Shown: positions 7,958 through 16,803, counted from the stretch's first letter. The stretch: 64,000 nucleotides of DNA from Kangiella sp. (GCF_014762745.1 NZ_JABURJ010000112.1:1-64000), one strand, 5' to 3'. Notes: generated from the letters alone by a model not told the origin. Numbers and translations are program-made.

Positions 7958-8710
7958 CTAATTCAGTTTTCTGGCAACATAAAAACCATAGCTATAATAG
8001 TCTTTATACTTTTTATATAAGGCAATCTCTTGTCTTTCCGCTTCGGCTATCTCAGTGGCTCTTTCACAATTGTCATGTCGCTTTAAAAAGTCCTCAAGGC
8101 TCTTTTCTATTGGTTGGTAATAATTATCTAACCAGCATGATTCAGGCAGAGTGAAGTATCCGATGGGTGAATAATCACTCTCTTCCAGCTGCTGTATTTT
8201 AGCCGAGGCGGTGTTGATTTCAGGGTATTCACTTTCCCAGTGCTGCTGAATTTCTTGTGGGCGTCGAGCTGTTGTCCAAGTTATTTCTGAAGCGACTAAC
8301 AGTCCACCTGGTTTTAAAAACTGACGCCATTCTTTGATGCCTTTTTTAAATCCAATATTATAAATAGCACCTTCTGACCAAATGATGTCAAACTCTTGAT
8401 CATTAAAAGGCAGACTCTCCATCGAACAGCACAAAGTTTTAATCTTCTCGCTTACACTCTCTTTCTTGGCTCGCTCCCTCAATACAACAAGAAACTCCTC
8501 AAGAAAATCCACTGCAGTAATTTCTGCGTTTAATGATTTTGCCAAGATCAAACTCGATGCACCCGTTCCACAGCCTATATCTGCAATCTTTAATCGTGTG
8601 GTTGCATTAATACCTGTTAAATCAATGGCCTTTCTTGTTTCGAGCTCAGCACCGGGGCCTTGCCGTTCATGACTCTTATGTAAATCAACCAACAGTTTAA
8701 ATTCATCCAC
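7958..8710 (-). CDS. Class I SAM-dependent methyltransferase
   Basis: A 250-residue cytosolic methyltransferase of the Rossmann-fold class. Motif I is ADIGCGTGASS at about residues 43-53, an acidic end of the next strand is ITAVDF, and post-motif elements include WSEGAIYNIG and KPGGLLVASE. Length and architecture suit a small-molecule methylase of the UbiE/methyltransf_25 type. Substrate cannot be assigned. It begins 15 bases after the stop of the truncated alpha/beta hydrolase, so it may be transcribed through that broken gene. Confidence 0.88.
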   Translation of the reverse strand: MDEFKLLVDLHKSHERQGPGAELETRKAIDLTGINATTRLKIADIGCGTGASSLILAKSLNAEITAVDFLEEFLVVLRERAKKESVSEKIKTLCCSMESLPFNDQEFDIIWSEGAIYNIGFKKGIKEWRQFLKPGGLLVASEITWTTARRPQEIQQHWESEYPEINTASAKIQQLEESDYSPIGYFTLPESCWLDNYYQPIEKSLEDFLKRHDNCERATEIAEAERQEIALYKKYKDYYSYGFYVARKLN

Positions 8711-8725
8711 TATTTAGTCCTGTGT

Positions 8726-9373
8726 TTATCTGGTTTCATCGCTTTCTGGTGCTAGCCCATTCCTTTTTAGGAAGTCGAAAGTCATGGTTAGCCGCCCCTG
8801 ACTGCCTATCGAGTTTTTAGCTATCTGGTTATACACATGATTAGCAAAAGGAATGCTTACCAGCTCTATTGGCAGCCCTTCGCTTCTGGCTTTTTCAACA
8901 AACTGATAAACCGACCATGCTGGAACCAGACCGTCCTTATCCGGCTCAATAATCATCGTTGGTGGAGCCTTCTCATTGATATAAGAATAAGAACTAACGG
9001 TCTCTACTCTTTCTGGATACTCGTATGGGCTTCCGCCAATATATCCTTCCACTAACATTTCCGGCTCAAAACCTTTTATCGGGTAGTCATGCTCATAGAT
9101 AGCGAGCGGATCGACAGCGGGGTATTGAACTACAACGCCTTTAGGCTGCGGTAACTCGCCCTGACATGCTCGATCTTTTATTCCGCCCGCAACAGAGTAT
9201 GCAAAATTAATTGCAAGATTACCTCCAGCAGAGTCTCCCAATATAGCCAGGCGACTAAGATCACCACCATGCTTTTCAGCATTGTTCTGTACCCACTCAG
9301 CTGCGCACTCAATATCAGCAGGTGCTAAATTCCAGGTGGGTTGATCCTTTAACTCTACCTTGACCTTCGTCCA
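8726..9373 (-). pseudogene. Truncated alpha/beta hydrolase (Abhydrolase_3/HSL type)
   Basis: The C-terminal two thirds of an esterase of the hormone-sensitive-lipase type. The nucleophile elbow is GDSAGGN, preceded in the same frame by DIECAAEWVQNNAEKHGG, which is typical of the family. The acid is probably in the IIEPDKDGLVP segment and the base in FANHVYNQ. Family members normally carry an HGGG oxyanion box about 70 residues before the nucleophile, but the frame is closed by a TAA at 9374-9376 before that point. No ATG lies between that stop and the nucleophile; the only in-frame start is a TTG at 9241 inside the motif. I therefore call it a 5'-deleted remnant. The missing part is not found in the other frames before the SEL1 gene. 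Confidence 0.75.
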
Positions 9374-9420
9374 TTATCTCCAGCTGCTCATCTGACGCTC
9401 ACCGTAGTAAGCTTTATTTC

Positions 9421-10524
9421 CTATTCCTTACCGATACGCTTTTCTAATTCTTTAATTTGTGCTGCCGCCTCTGGATGCTTCAGTCTCTCCGCTATTCGAA
9501 ACTGATACAGTGCTTTCTCCAAATCGACTTCGGTGCCAATTCCATCGCGATACATCACACCCATATAGAACGAAGGATAGGTATCTTTATATTGATACGG
9601 CTGAAATGCTTTAAATGCTCTCTTTTGATCTTCCTCTGAACCATCCATCAATTTAATGACTGCGTTAAGAAATGAATTGTAATGACCTAAGTCCCACCCT
9701 TTCTGAAACCACTTCATGGCTTCTTCATGATCAACTTCAGTGTTAACGCCGTTGTCATAAATTAAGCCAAGCCTATATGCTGCTTCAGCATTCTTTGCAT
9801 TCGCCAGTCTCTTCAGATCCTTAATGCCCTGGTCTTTCATCTTCAAAGTTGGTGTTGTAGCTCGCAAATAGGCAATCGAAAATTCTGCATGAGGCGAACC
9901 GCGCTCCTGCGCACGCTGCAACCACTTCATTGCTTCAGCTTCAGCCCCTGGTAATTCTCCTGCTTTCCCCCACCATAACCCAAAGATTCTTTCTAGTAGT
10001 GAATAATCAGCGCCATTTTTATAGGCATCTTCCCACCACTCGGTTGCTTCATTACGTCGTATTTTGTTATCACTGCCGCGCATCCACGTTACGACGCCCA
10101 TTCCAACTTTGCCTGCATTATCATCGGCTTTAGCGGCTATCTTGAAGAAATATTCGCCATGGTCCAAATTACAGGAGCCGAATAGCCCATCCGAAGGATC
10201 ACAACTTACCCACCTGAAGCCCTGCTCAACCGCCCACTCAACCAGCTCATCCTCTGGCACTTTCGTTAACCAGTAGCCGTAATCCAGATGTTCGTGCTTT
10301 CCCCACAATGCCTTACCATTGGTTGAAAACAATCGAAGCGTTTCTGAAAACTCCAATCGACTTTCTGCACCACCAGAAACCGCTTGTTGATATTCATGAA
10401 CATAGCCTTCATAGCCATTATCTCTTAACAGTTGAGCGACATATTGACTGTAATTTACTGCCTTGACTGCTAAGCTTGAAACTAGCGCAACTAAAGCAAT
10501 TGCTAAATAAAGTACATTCTTCAT
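9421..10524 (-). CDS. SEL1-repeat protein, secreted
   Basis: A 367-residue protein with a signal peptide (cleavage near VKA-VN). The C-terminal half carries Sel1-like tetratricopeptide repeats: EAMKWLQRAQERGSPHAEFSIAYL, AEAAYRLGLIYDNG, EEAMKWFQKGWDLG, FYMGVMYRDGIGTEVDLEKALYQ. These fold as helical solenoids for protein contacts, usually in the periplasm. The N-terminal 150 residues, with YGYWLTKVPEDELVEWAVEQG, are not recognised. Partner unknown. The truncated hydrolase follows directly. Confidence 0.8.
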   Translation of the reverse strand: MKNVLYLAIALVALVSSLAVKAVNYSQYVAQLLRDNGYEGYVHEYQQAVSGGAESRLEFSETLRLFSTNGKALWGKHEHLDYGYWLTKVPEDELVEWAVEQGFRWVSCDPSDGLFGSCNLDHGEYFFKIAAKADDNAGKVGMGVVTWMRGSDNKIRRNEATEWWEDAYKNGADYSLLERIFGLWWGKAGELPGAEAEAMKWLQRAQERGSPHAEFSIAYLRATTPTLKMKDQGIKDLKRLANAKNAEAAYRLGLIYDNGVNTEVDHEEAMKWFQKGWDLGHYNSFLNAVIKLMDGSEEDQKRAFKAFQPYQYKDTYPSFYMGVMYRDGIGTEVDLEKALYQFRIAERLKHPEAAAQIKELEKRIGKE

Positions 10525-10707
10525 TTCTTTATCCCCATATTATTATTGGACTTAGCCCCCGATACCTATTTCAACAGTGCCCACTAATCGTCATCAGCAA
10601 CCAATGCGTTTTCAATCTTTATCAATTCTAGATACAAAATCACTTCGGCTCAAATATTCACCAAGCCACATCTTAATAGTTACCCAGGCACTCTGAATTG
10701 GACCTCT

Positions 10708-11298
10708 TTATTTCATAATTGTCAGGCTATCCACCCAAATTAATTCACAAGCGCCATTTCCCGTATCATTCCTGGTTAGCGAACTGCTCCAAAACCAACC
10801 ATCTTTTGCTTTCACATTCACCAGACTGCCAGATAACTCAATAATCTCCCCTTCTCGAATATCATCAATCAGGTGCTTAACATATTCATCAGCAGGTATC
10901 AGATGCATATTAGCACTGTGTGTTTCTATTTCACGACGAGGTATTGGAAATGACTCAACACGCCAGCGATAAAAGCGGCCTGATTGAGTGATGTTGATAT
11001 GCTGTAAAATACTTTCATCCGACATTCTGCCCCAGCCCAAGGCCAGATCAGTTGGCGAAACCTCCGCCTCACGACCAAAATAGTAATTTTCCTTTGCTAA
11101 TACTTTCGCTTTAATCCGAAAGTTCGCAATCTTAGTAACAGTGAACCCCTGGTGATTGAAACTTATTGGAGGGTCTAAATTTTTTTGCAGTGGTATCTCA
11201 GGTGCCATAACGCCGGGACCTAAGGATACCTCTCTGGAGTAATTCCAGAATCCCCAAACAACGACTATGAGCAAAACCACTAACAGAATTTTTTTCAT
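10708..11298 (-). CDS. Hypothetical protein with N-terminal membrane anchor
   Basis: A 196-residue protein I do not recognise. Residues 3-20 (KILLVVLLIVVVWGFWNY) form a membrane anchor or signal. The rest looks like a soluble periplasmic domain with SFNHQGFTVTKIANFRIKAKVL and a C-terminal GACELIWVDSLTIMK. A deleted paralogue of its 3' end lies at 7802-7885, so the gene was once duplicated here. The N-terminal layout and the segment LAKENYYFGREAEVSPTDLALGWG recall conserved gammaproteobacterial hypotheticals, but I cannot name a family. Confidence 0.7.
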   Translation of the reverse strand: MKKILLVVLLIVVVWGFWNYSREVSLGPGVMAPEIPLQKNLDPPISFNHQGFTVTKIANFRIKAKVLAKENYYFGREAEVSPTDLALGWGRMSDESILQHINITQSGRFYRWRVESFPIPRREIETHSANMHLIPADEYVKHLIDDIREGEIIELSGSLVNVKAKDGWFWSSSLTRNDTGNGACELIWVDSLTIMK

Positions 11299-11516
11299 GA
11301 ACTAACTATAAGTTAATTCTACCTCTGATTGTAGTTCCTATGTTCTTTTATAGCTTTAACAGGGCTTTTCACTATCGACTTTCCGGGGAATCCAACAACC
11401 TTACAACCAGCCGTCATTGTTGGGCCTGACCGACAATACAGTGACGTTAATAGATTTATTATCTATAAAAATGTTAAGAAAGAAACTTTAATTTTTTTGT
11501 TAGAAATTTTTTTTAC
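11299..11516. other. Spacer with REP-like palindrome
   Basis: No gene is seen in this AT-rich spacer. It contains one copy of the GTCATTG...CAGTGAC palindromic repeat at 11413-11445. Confidence 0.4.
11413..11445. repeat. REP-like palindrome, copy A
   Basis: Pattern GTCATTGTTGGG, CTGA loop, CCGACAATACAGTGAC: inner arms TTGT(T/C)GGG and CCGACAA and outer arms GTCA and TGAC pair as a hairpin. Close copies lie at 14589-14622 and 17711-17743, with a half copy at 13477-13494. Confidence 0.7.
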
Positions 11517-13020
11517 TCAGCGGTATCGCTCGTGCGTCGCATACCATTCTGCCTTGTCGCGGTACATGTCCTCATCTGCAACAGCTAACACCTTTTCGGG
11601 CTCTATATGGCTGGAGCTAGCCAAACCAATGCTAAGTTCAAGGGGTACAGCAGCCTTCCCCCTGCTCTCCATCCGGCAGTCGAATTTGGCGCCCCAATAC
11701 CTCACGCCTAATCCGTTCTCGCAGTCCTTTTGCATCGTCACGACTACTGCCACGGCAAATAACCACAAACTCATCACCACCATAACGTCCGAAGGCATCC
11801 GTGGCACGACAAACTTTCTGCAGTGCGGCCGCAGTTTCTCGGATAAGCACATCCCCGGCTTCGTGGCCATATTTGTCGTTGACTTCCTTCAAGCCGATCA
11901 CATCGATCATTAATACCGCAAACTCCATGGCACCGTGCTGCTTACGGCTTCGTATGGCAGAAGCTAGCTCGGCGTCAAGGCGTCCACGGTTGAAGACACC
12001 TGTCAGAGGATCCCGCTCTGCCGCATATTTCAGATCAAGCGCGAGCATCTTGTTCTCGATGTGTACTCCGAGCATTTCAAGAGACAGCCGGGTAGCTTCG
12101 CGGAGCAACGAACTGATCATTCGCGCACGTATTACCATGATGCCTTCATTGCCACGAACTCGGCTATTATCGAAGACCATTTGAAATATGATTCCATTGT
12201 CAGGATTGACCCAGGTTAACTCTCGGCTATCTGGTGTGTGTCTAGCAGACAAATACTTCACCACCGCATTCTGCTCTTCCTCAGAAATCCCCACGAATTC
12301 CACGAAACGCAGGACTCCTGGCCGCTTCACATCCCGCACTACCATCCCCAGGCCATACTTTGGGTAAAGGTCATGAATTCGTTGTAGCGCATCCTGGATG
12401 AATTCTTGCACCTCCCCCACAAGATCGGCGCTTGACGAAATCTCTACCAGCACCTGAAAGACACGATTTCGTTCCTCTACCCCACGGGTTGTGCTGACCA
12501 GACGGGCATTCTGATTGTACGCAAGGAAGCCCACACCAAGCACATAGCCCAACAGGAGGGCCATGGACATTATGTCTAGATAGAAAGGGCCTTCAATCTG
12601 CAACTTCCAACCGTTGATGATACCACCTGCAATTGCGCCTAATGTGTACAGAGCCAGCGAAAGCATCAGCTGCCTACTACCGCCAACAACTGACGCGTTC
12701 AAGGCAATAGCGACCATGAACCCGAAAGATAACCAAAGGTAAAAGTTAACGTAGGCTGCCAGGAAACCTAAAATCAGGGAATCGGCGAGGATGGCTCTTG
12801 TTTCAAATCGAGCAGTTGCCGAGAGAAGCCCACCAGCCACAACAAGCAGGTGTGGGTATATGAGAAGATACAGCGCAGGAAATGCAAGATACCAAACGCC
12901 CCAACCCCGTTCTTCAGCCAGGAGCGCAATAATTACAAAGCTTATGGTAAAGGCAATAGCTCTTGGAGCGTAATTGACGCGAGACAGGCGGTGCGCACCC
13001 GCCATGAAGTCTTTAAACAT
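11517..13020 (-). pseudogene. MASE2-GGDEF diguanylate cyclase, frameshifted
   Basis: A membrane diguanylate cyclase. The N-terminal region of five to six helices resembles MASE2 (see LYLLIYPHLLVVAGG), then comes a linker and a GGDEF domain with intact GRYGGDEFV, DPLTGVFNR and IDVIGLKEVNDKYGH. These enzymes make cyclic di-GMP. The frame breaks at 11658-11662, a run of five C (G on the coding strand). With one base fewer the frame continues into LELSIGLASSS and VADEDMYRDKAEW, the normal end of GGDEF domains. As written the main frame stops early at 11638. Start chosen at the ATG 13020, six bases after AGGAG. Higher GC than its neighbours suggests transfer. True mutation, phase-variable tract or sequencing error are all possible. 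Confidence 0.85.
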
Positions 13021-13436
13021 GCTCAACTCCTATTGTTACCTGGCCGTCGTCTGATATACAACCGGCCTAACTATGAGTCGATGTCACCTAGCTCTTTCCA
13101 TATTGCTACATCCGATAAAGTGTTCACCTATAAACAAATATGATTCATGTCCTGCTTCATACCATTCAATCTACTGTGTATTTGCGTATCTACACATAAT
13201 TTTAAAAACTCACACTTATGACCATATTCTCATTGTTAAATTTTTACAAGTATCGGCTTCCCCTCACTATGGGTTAACTCTCGCACTTGTTTAGAAATCA
13301 ATGAATAAATGAAGGAATCTTCTGGCACCCTTAATGATTTGAGTAATACTGCACCCAATGACGGAGTCGCTCGAACATGGTTGGTCAAATCTGCTCTTGC
13401 CCACATCGGCCAGCAAAGAGCATCATTCGTAGGGGC

Positions 13437-13456
13437 GACTCGTGCCGAGTCTTTTT
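13437..13456 (+). terminator. Possible hairpin plus T-run
   Basis: GACTC at 13437-13441 pairs with GAGTC at 13447-13451, followed by TTTTT. The stem is short, and no plus-strand gene is supported upstream, so function is doubtful. Confidence 0.25.
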
Positions 13457-13476
13457 CAACCTACCAGAATACCACT

Positions 13477-13494
13477 ACCCGGCAATCCAGTGAC
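13477..13494. repeat. REP-like repeat, half copy D
   Basis: ACCCGGCAATCCAGTGAC matches the right arm of the repeat at 17711-17743. The bases after it (CAGTGAC-TTGCTGT-CTGATC pattern) also match that copy, so the homologous unit is longer than the palindrome. Confidence 0.55.
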
Positions 13495-13512
13495 ATTGCT
13501 GTACTGATCGCC

Positions 13513-14298
13513 TTATAAATTTTCCCAGGACTGCCGTGAATATCCGAAGTGTTCAAAATCTTTCTGATAAAGGTTGTAAATACGGTCGGCCAACTCGGAA
13601 TTTAAAACAGGGGCAGCTAGAGGGCCGCTGGCATTAGCTGGACGCGAAAGCTGCTGCCTAATCCAGTCTGGCGACACTCCCAGAGGTTGCAAGAGATGCA
13701 TTACCCCCTGAACCATTCCAGTTTCTATTTGATGGATATGGGTATAACACACCTTTTCTAAGCAAAGGACACTCGTCTGCGTATCCCAATGCTGGTTACG
13801 TTTCCCTTCTGGCTGAGATTCGATATAGCTCAAAAATGTCGCAAACGGCACTGGTGCCTCCTCGCTCGCCCCCAGCAGATTATTATCCCTTGCATAACGA
13901 CGAATTTGCGGCACCAACTTTCTCATACTGGGCGGATATTGTGGTGCATAAAAGCCCTTAACCAGCTTGTCATTCCATGCAGATATCACTCGTGTGTAAG
14001 GGTTACGGACAAAACAATGGAATTCGTATCGTTGCGGGTGAGCAAAAGCATCAATATAGTCGCGTAGAGGAGCGGTCATGTAACGTCGCTTGCTATTCAT
14101 CGGCCAACCGCGTCCTCGTGCGGGAGGTATTCCCTGCTGTTTCATTGCTGCAACGACAATCTCGCGAAATGCCGTGGAGCCCACCTTTGGATTTAAAAAC
14201 ACCACCCGCTTATGGTCACTCTGAATATAAACTTTATAGGGGCTAAAGTGAGGAAGACGAAAAACAGGTAACGCGGTTTTAAGGTCCTTTAATAGCAC
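13513..14298 (-). CDS. Sulfotransferase family 2 protein
   Basis: A 261-residue enzyme of the Golgi-type sulfotransferase family 2, which transfers sulfate from PAPS to sugars or other acceptors. The 5'-phosphosulfate loop is FLNPKVGSTAFR at about residues 34-45, and the 3'-phosphate site is FVRNPYTRVISAW. Bacterial members act on surface polysaccharides or small molecules, but the acceptor is not evident. Start is a GTG with GGAG five bases upstream. It lies alone between decayed spacers, consistent with an old cassette. No polysaccharide genes are adjacent. Confidence 0.83.
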   Translation of the reverse strand: MLLKDLKTALPVFRLPHFSPYKVYIQSDHKRVVFLNPKVGSTAFREIVVAAMKQQGIPPARGRGWPMNSKRRYMTAPLRDYIDAFAHPQRYEFHCFVRNPYTRVISAWNDKLVKGFYAPQYPPSMRKLVPQIRRYARDNNLLGASEEAPVPFATFLSYIESQPEGKRNQHWDTQTSVLCLEKVCYTHIHQIETGMVQGVMHLLQPLGVSPDWIRQQLSRPANASGPLAAPVLNSELADRIYNLYQKDFEHFGYSRQSWENL

Positions 14299-14712
14299 TG
14301 TGACTCCGACATTTTACAAAATTTGGGACATCCAAACTGTAGTTGATAACTCAAGTTCAGGCAAATAATCTTTTAGCTACAAGTTAATGCAGTACTATTA
14401 TACTGATGAATATTTACTGAATGACTAATTAGTGTACGCCGAAAGCTTAATCATATAAAACACCACTAATTACCATATAAAGAGCAGTCTTCATTGCTGT
14501 GATAGCACCTAATAAAGCTGCCCATAAATTGGACGCACCCATTTGGCGGCATGATTGATTACTTAATCCCATAACTTTGTCACCATATGTCATTGTCGGG
14601 CGTGACCCGATAAGCCAGCGACTTTAATAAGGTTCTCGCCTATCAACAATGTGCGGAATAAACTTTAATTTGTCCGTGTGCAAATTTTTAGTCGATGCCA
14701 CACTGAGTAAAA
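14299..14712. other. 414-base spacer with REP-like copy
   Basis: I see no gene. The spacer is AT-rich and carries REP-like copy B (14589-14622) close to the end of the VOC gene. Confidence 0.4.
14589..14622. repeat. REP-like palindrome, copy B
   Basis: GTCATTGTCGGG, GTGA loop, CCCGATAAGCCAGCGAC: same palindrome as copies A and C with small changes in the right arm. Copies A and B share AAACTTTAATTT about 40 bases further on. Confidence 0.65.
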
Positions 14713-15075
14713 TTACTCATCTTGTTTGAACTCACGCAGCTGAATATGATTACCGTCTGAATCGGCAATATTGCAAACACTGAACAAAGGATTTGACCAA
14801 GCACCATCAAAAGCCTTTCCACCTAACTCCACCGCTTTTTCCTTAGCTGCTCCAAGATTATCCACTGTTAGAAATAGCTTTACGGTATTTACATTTTGCT
14901 GCGGGATTATTGTTGGCGGCGTATGAACAATGACGTTGAATCCATCTTTTGCAAGACTAATAAATTCTGAAGTTTCTCGAATAACCTTCATCGAAAACAG
15001 TTCGGTGTAAAACTGAGCAAGCGCCTTTATATCGCTTGAGTAAATTATTGCCCCATACTTTACTGGACCGTTCAT
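14713..15075 (-). CDS. VOC (glyoxalase/bleomycin-resistance fold) protein
   Basis: A 120-residue single-domain vicinal-oxygen-chelate protein. Two beta-alpha-beta-beta-beta halves are visible: KYGAIIYSSDIKALAQFYTELF, then VKLFLTVDNLGAAKEKAVELGG. It ends in ICNIADSDGNHIQLREF with the typical C-terminal metal-ligand glutamate. Such proteins bind metals and isomerise or oxygenate small molecules or sequester drugs; the substrate is unknown. Ribosome site AAGGA lies seven bases before the ATG. It follows the degraded attC half-site at 15113-15135, fitting a cassette origin. Confidence 0.85.
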   Translation of the reverse strand: MNGPVKYGAIIYSSDIKALAQFYTELFSMKVIRETSEFISLAKDGFNVIVHTPPTIIPQQNVNTVKLFLTVDNLGAAKEKAVELGGKAFDGAWSNPLFSVCNIADSDGNHIQLREFKQDE

Positions 15076-15112
15076 TAGTTTTCCTTAGAAGATTAATTTA
15101 TGGATACGTCTT

Positions 15113-15135
15113 ATGCTTGAATGAATTATTAGGCC
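15113..15135 (-). repeat. Degraded attC half-site
   Basis: On the minus strand GGCCTAATAATTCATTCAAGC closely matches the 5' half (R''-L'') found in many integron attC sites, whose usual form is GCCTAACAATTCATTCAAGC. It lies just after the YCII-like gene stop, where an attC is expected. The matching 3' half is lost or mutated. Confidence 0.6.
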
Positions 15136-15142
15136 GTGTTCA

Positions 15143-15484
15143 TCAGGACTGCGGGTCGAGCCCGAATACACGTAGCTCTTGGTCACAACGACAAGCCTTC
15201 GCGATGCGCGCGGCCCACGCGATGGCTTCATCGCGTGAGGGTAGTTCGAGCACAGTGAAGCCACCATCAAGCGGTGGCGCCCATGGATAACCGCCCTCAG
15301 CGACCGACCCATTGGCTGAAACTAGAACGGGGGGCACCGTTTCGTCAATACCACCACCAAAGACATAGACTCCAGCGGCTTTCGCCTCATCGATCACGGC
15401 GTGTGCGTCGCGACCCACCGCCTCCAACTCACTATCGGATACATTCATTGCAGCACTGGGGAATGAAATTAAATATTTTGCCAT
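15143..15484 (-). CDS. YCII-like (DGPF) family protein
   Basis: A 113-residue protein of the YCII/DGPFAETKE superfamily, with a ferredoxin-like alpha/beta fold. Recognisable are an N-terminal MAKYLISF strand, a GVYVFGGGIDE loop, GPF-like LDGGFTVLELPSRDEAIAWAARI, and a terminal RVFGLDP. Function in the family is poorly known; some members accompany ECF sigma factors or act as dehydrochlorinase-like enzymes. Its base use is clearly GC-richer than its neighbours. It is bounded by an attC on each side (15527-15598 and the half-site 15113-15135), so it is probably a mobile cassette gene. Confidence 0.82.
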   Translation of the reverse strand: MAKYLISFPSAAMNVSDSELEAVGRDAHAVIDEAKAAGVYVFGGGIDETVPPVLVSANGSVAEGGYPWAPPLDGGFTVLELPSRDEAIAWAARIAKACRCDQELRVFGLDPQS

Positions 15485-15526
15485 AAGCTTCTTTCTCTAA
15501 AGACTTTGTAGCTGGTGATACAGGTC

Positions 15527-15598
15527 ATGTCTAACGCCTCCAGCAGAGAAGGCAAAAACATAGCGAAGGAGCGATTTTGACTTCCCTTTGGCTGACAT
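15527..15598 (-). repeat. attC site of the metallo-beta-lactamase cassette
   Basis: A 72-base imperfect palindrome directly after the metallo-beta-lactamase gene. On the minus strand it ends in GGCGTTAGACAT, whose GTTAGAC fits the R' consensus GTTRRRY exactly. The other end is ATGTCAGCC, a degenerate R''. The arms pair as ATGTC/GACAT, CCAAAGGGAAG against CTTCTCTGCTGG, and TCAAAATCGC against GCTATGTTTTTG, with a short loop. This is the size and layout of attC. Confidence 0.75.
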
Positions 15599-15614
15599 TG
15601 ATATGCTGCATACC

Positions 15615-16412
15615 TTATTTACTCGGTACGCTAACTTTGTGTGCTTCAACAATATTGGCGGTGTGTTGAAGCAACTCCAGGCCTCCTGGTAGACCATGCC
15701 CAGGGACAATAACTTCAACCTCAGAATAGCGTTGCTTAATTCGTTCAATGGAAACGGGCCACTCCATCAGATCAGCATCAGCAACATTACCTGCGGTTGT
15801 GCGTGAAGCTTCGTGAATAGCACAACCTCCAAACAACACGCGTGCCGAGGGAACGTATACCACTAGATTATCGGGAGAGTGCGCCGCACCAGGGTAGAAA
15901 ACCTCAACAGGACCAAAGTGCACTACATCTCCACTTGAGGAAAACTCTCCCAGCGAGTGGGCAGGCACCTCGCTACCTTCCGCCTTAGCTAGTCGGCGTG
16001 TCAGATCTGATGCGTATGTTTCCACGCCAGCTTTCCCAAGAACCTGGACTCCGCCGACCCGGTCGTCATGGAAGTGTGTGGAAATGGCGCGCGTTACGGG
16101 AAGCCCTATCTGCTTTTCTATTGCTACCAGAAGAGCCGCAGTGCTATCAGCGCCCCACGCTGAATCAATCAACAACAACTCATCACCGTCACGAACGATT
16201 AGCCCATTAGACGGATAAGCCACTTCACCAAAGTTCTGCGTTGAGATATGAGACCAAATTCCATCGTCAATCTGAAAAATCCGAACCTGCCCAACCGGCA
16301 CTTCATCGGCTAACGGGTATGCACGTTCCGGCTCCGCAGCAACAGCAAGCGAAACGAATACGGCTATAAGATAGAAACCGAGCCCAAAAATAAAACGGCG
16401 AGTTTGCATCAT
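15615..16412 (-). CDS. VIM-like subclass B1 metallo-beta-lactamase
   Basis: A 265-residue zinc beta-lactamase with a signal peptide (hydrophobic 8-25, cleavage near VAA-EP), so periplasmic. It hydrolyses beta-lactams, including carbapenems in known B1 enzymes. Zn1 ligands are His113, His115 (THFHDD) and His178 (GAAHS). Zn2 ligands are Asp117, Cys197 (GGCAI) and His239 (GHGLPGG). The segments [38 protein letters not shown] and [11 protein letters not shown] match the VIM family almost word for word from memory, but the signal peptide and many surface residues differ. I see no frameshift or missing ligand. Start is the ATG at 16412, five bases after AGGAGG. It sits in a cassette with its attC at 15527-15598. 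Its GC is higher than that of the core genes. Confidence 0.93.
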   Translation of the reverse strand: MMQTRRFIFGLGFYLIAVFVSLAVAAEPERAYPLADEVPVGQVRIFQIDDGIWSHISTQNFGEVAYPSNGLIVRDGDELLLIDSAWGADSTAALLVAIEKQIGLPVTRAISTHFHDDRVGGVQVLGKAGVETYASDLTRRLAKAEGSEVPAHSLGEFSSSGDVVHFGPVEVFYPGAAHSPDNLVVYVPSARVLFGGCAIHEASRTTAGNVADADLMEWPVSIERIKQRYSEVEVIVPGHGLPGGLELLQHTANIVEAHKVSVPSK

Positions 16413-16467
16413 CAATACCTCCTAAGAATCAACCGCGGCATCAGCCCGCATTTGAGGCCACAGTAAA

Positions 16468-16515
16468 GCTTAACAGAGCAAGAACCCGACAGAGTCGAAC
16501 TATGTACGGTTATCA
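16468..16515 (-). repeat. Possible short or degenerate attC
   Basis: On the minus strand it ends in GTTAAGC, an exact GTTRRRY box, and begins near GATAAC. The arms pair only partly (AGTTCGAC with GTCGGGTT), and at 48 bases it is shorter than usual attC sites. Its position between the DUF3817 stop and the metallo-beta-lactamase leader is right for a cassette boundary. Confidence 0.4.
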
Positions 16516-16524
16516 CAAATTACT

Positions 16525-16803
16525 CTAATCATTTTTAGTGAGTTCTCTTTTGATAAATATTTCCACTGGTATAAAAGCAAAGGGAATAATAGATGCCAAG
16601 AAAACCATCAACCAAATGCCCAAAGACCAATTTTGGCGATGCGAAGCTAGCAGTGATAATACGAAATACAAAAGAAATATAACGCCATGCCCCATACCAA
16701 TAATGAAAACATAATCTCTACTAATAACGCCTAGCGTTACACACAATATAAGCAGATATGAAATGCCTTCTATCAGGCTGACGACTCTAAAAACCTTTAA
16801 CAT
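16525..16803 (-). CDS. DUF3817 small membrane protein
   Basis: A 92-residue inner-membrane protein with three predicted helices (about residues 10-28, 32-52 and 62-82). FRVVSLIEGISYLLIL and the GHGVIFLLYF segment are typical of DUF3817 (YdzA-like) proteins, whose function is unknown. It is a stand-alone gene of cassette size. The region just upstream of it was split by the IS1595-family insertion, which may have separated it from its original promoter or preceding attC. Confidence 0.82.
   Translation of the reverse strand: MLKVFRVVSLIEGISYLLILCVTLGVISRDYVFIIGMGHGVIFLLYFVLSLLASHRQNWSLGIWLMVFLASIIPFAFIPVEIFIKRELTKND

Larger units (their letters stand above)
13021..13512. other. 492-base spacer, decayed
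   Basis: No convincing gene: the open frames here have no recognisable domain and no ribosome site. It contains a hairpin GACTC...GAGTC followed by five T at 13437-13456, possibly a terminator reading rightward. A half copy of the REP-like repeat lies at 13477-13494. Confidence 0.4.

Noticed and set aside
11517-11870. Separate 117-codon ORF
   Set aside because: Its last 50 residues are the end of the GGDEF domain of the frameshifted cyclase, so it is part of that gene.
13309-13518. 69-codon plus-strand ORF before the sulfotransferase gene
   Set aside because: It spans a REP-like half copy and has no domain or ribosome site.
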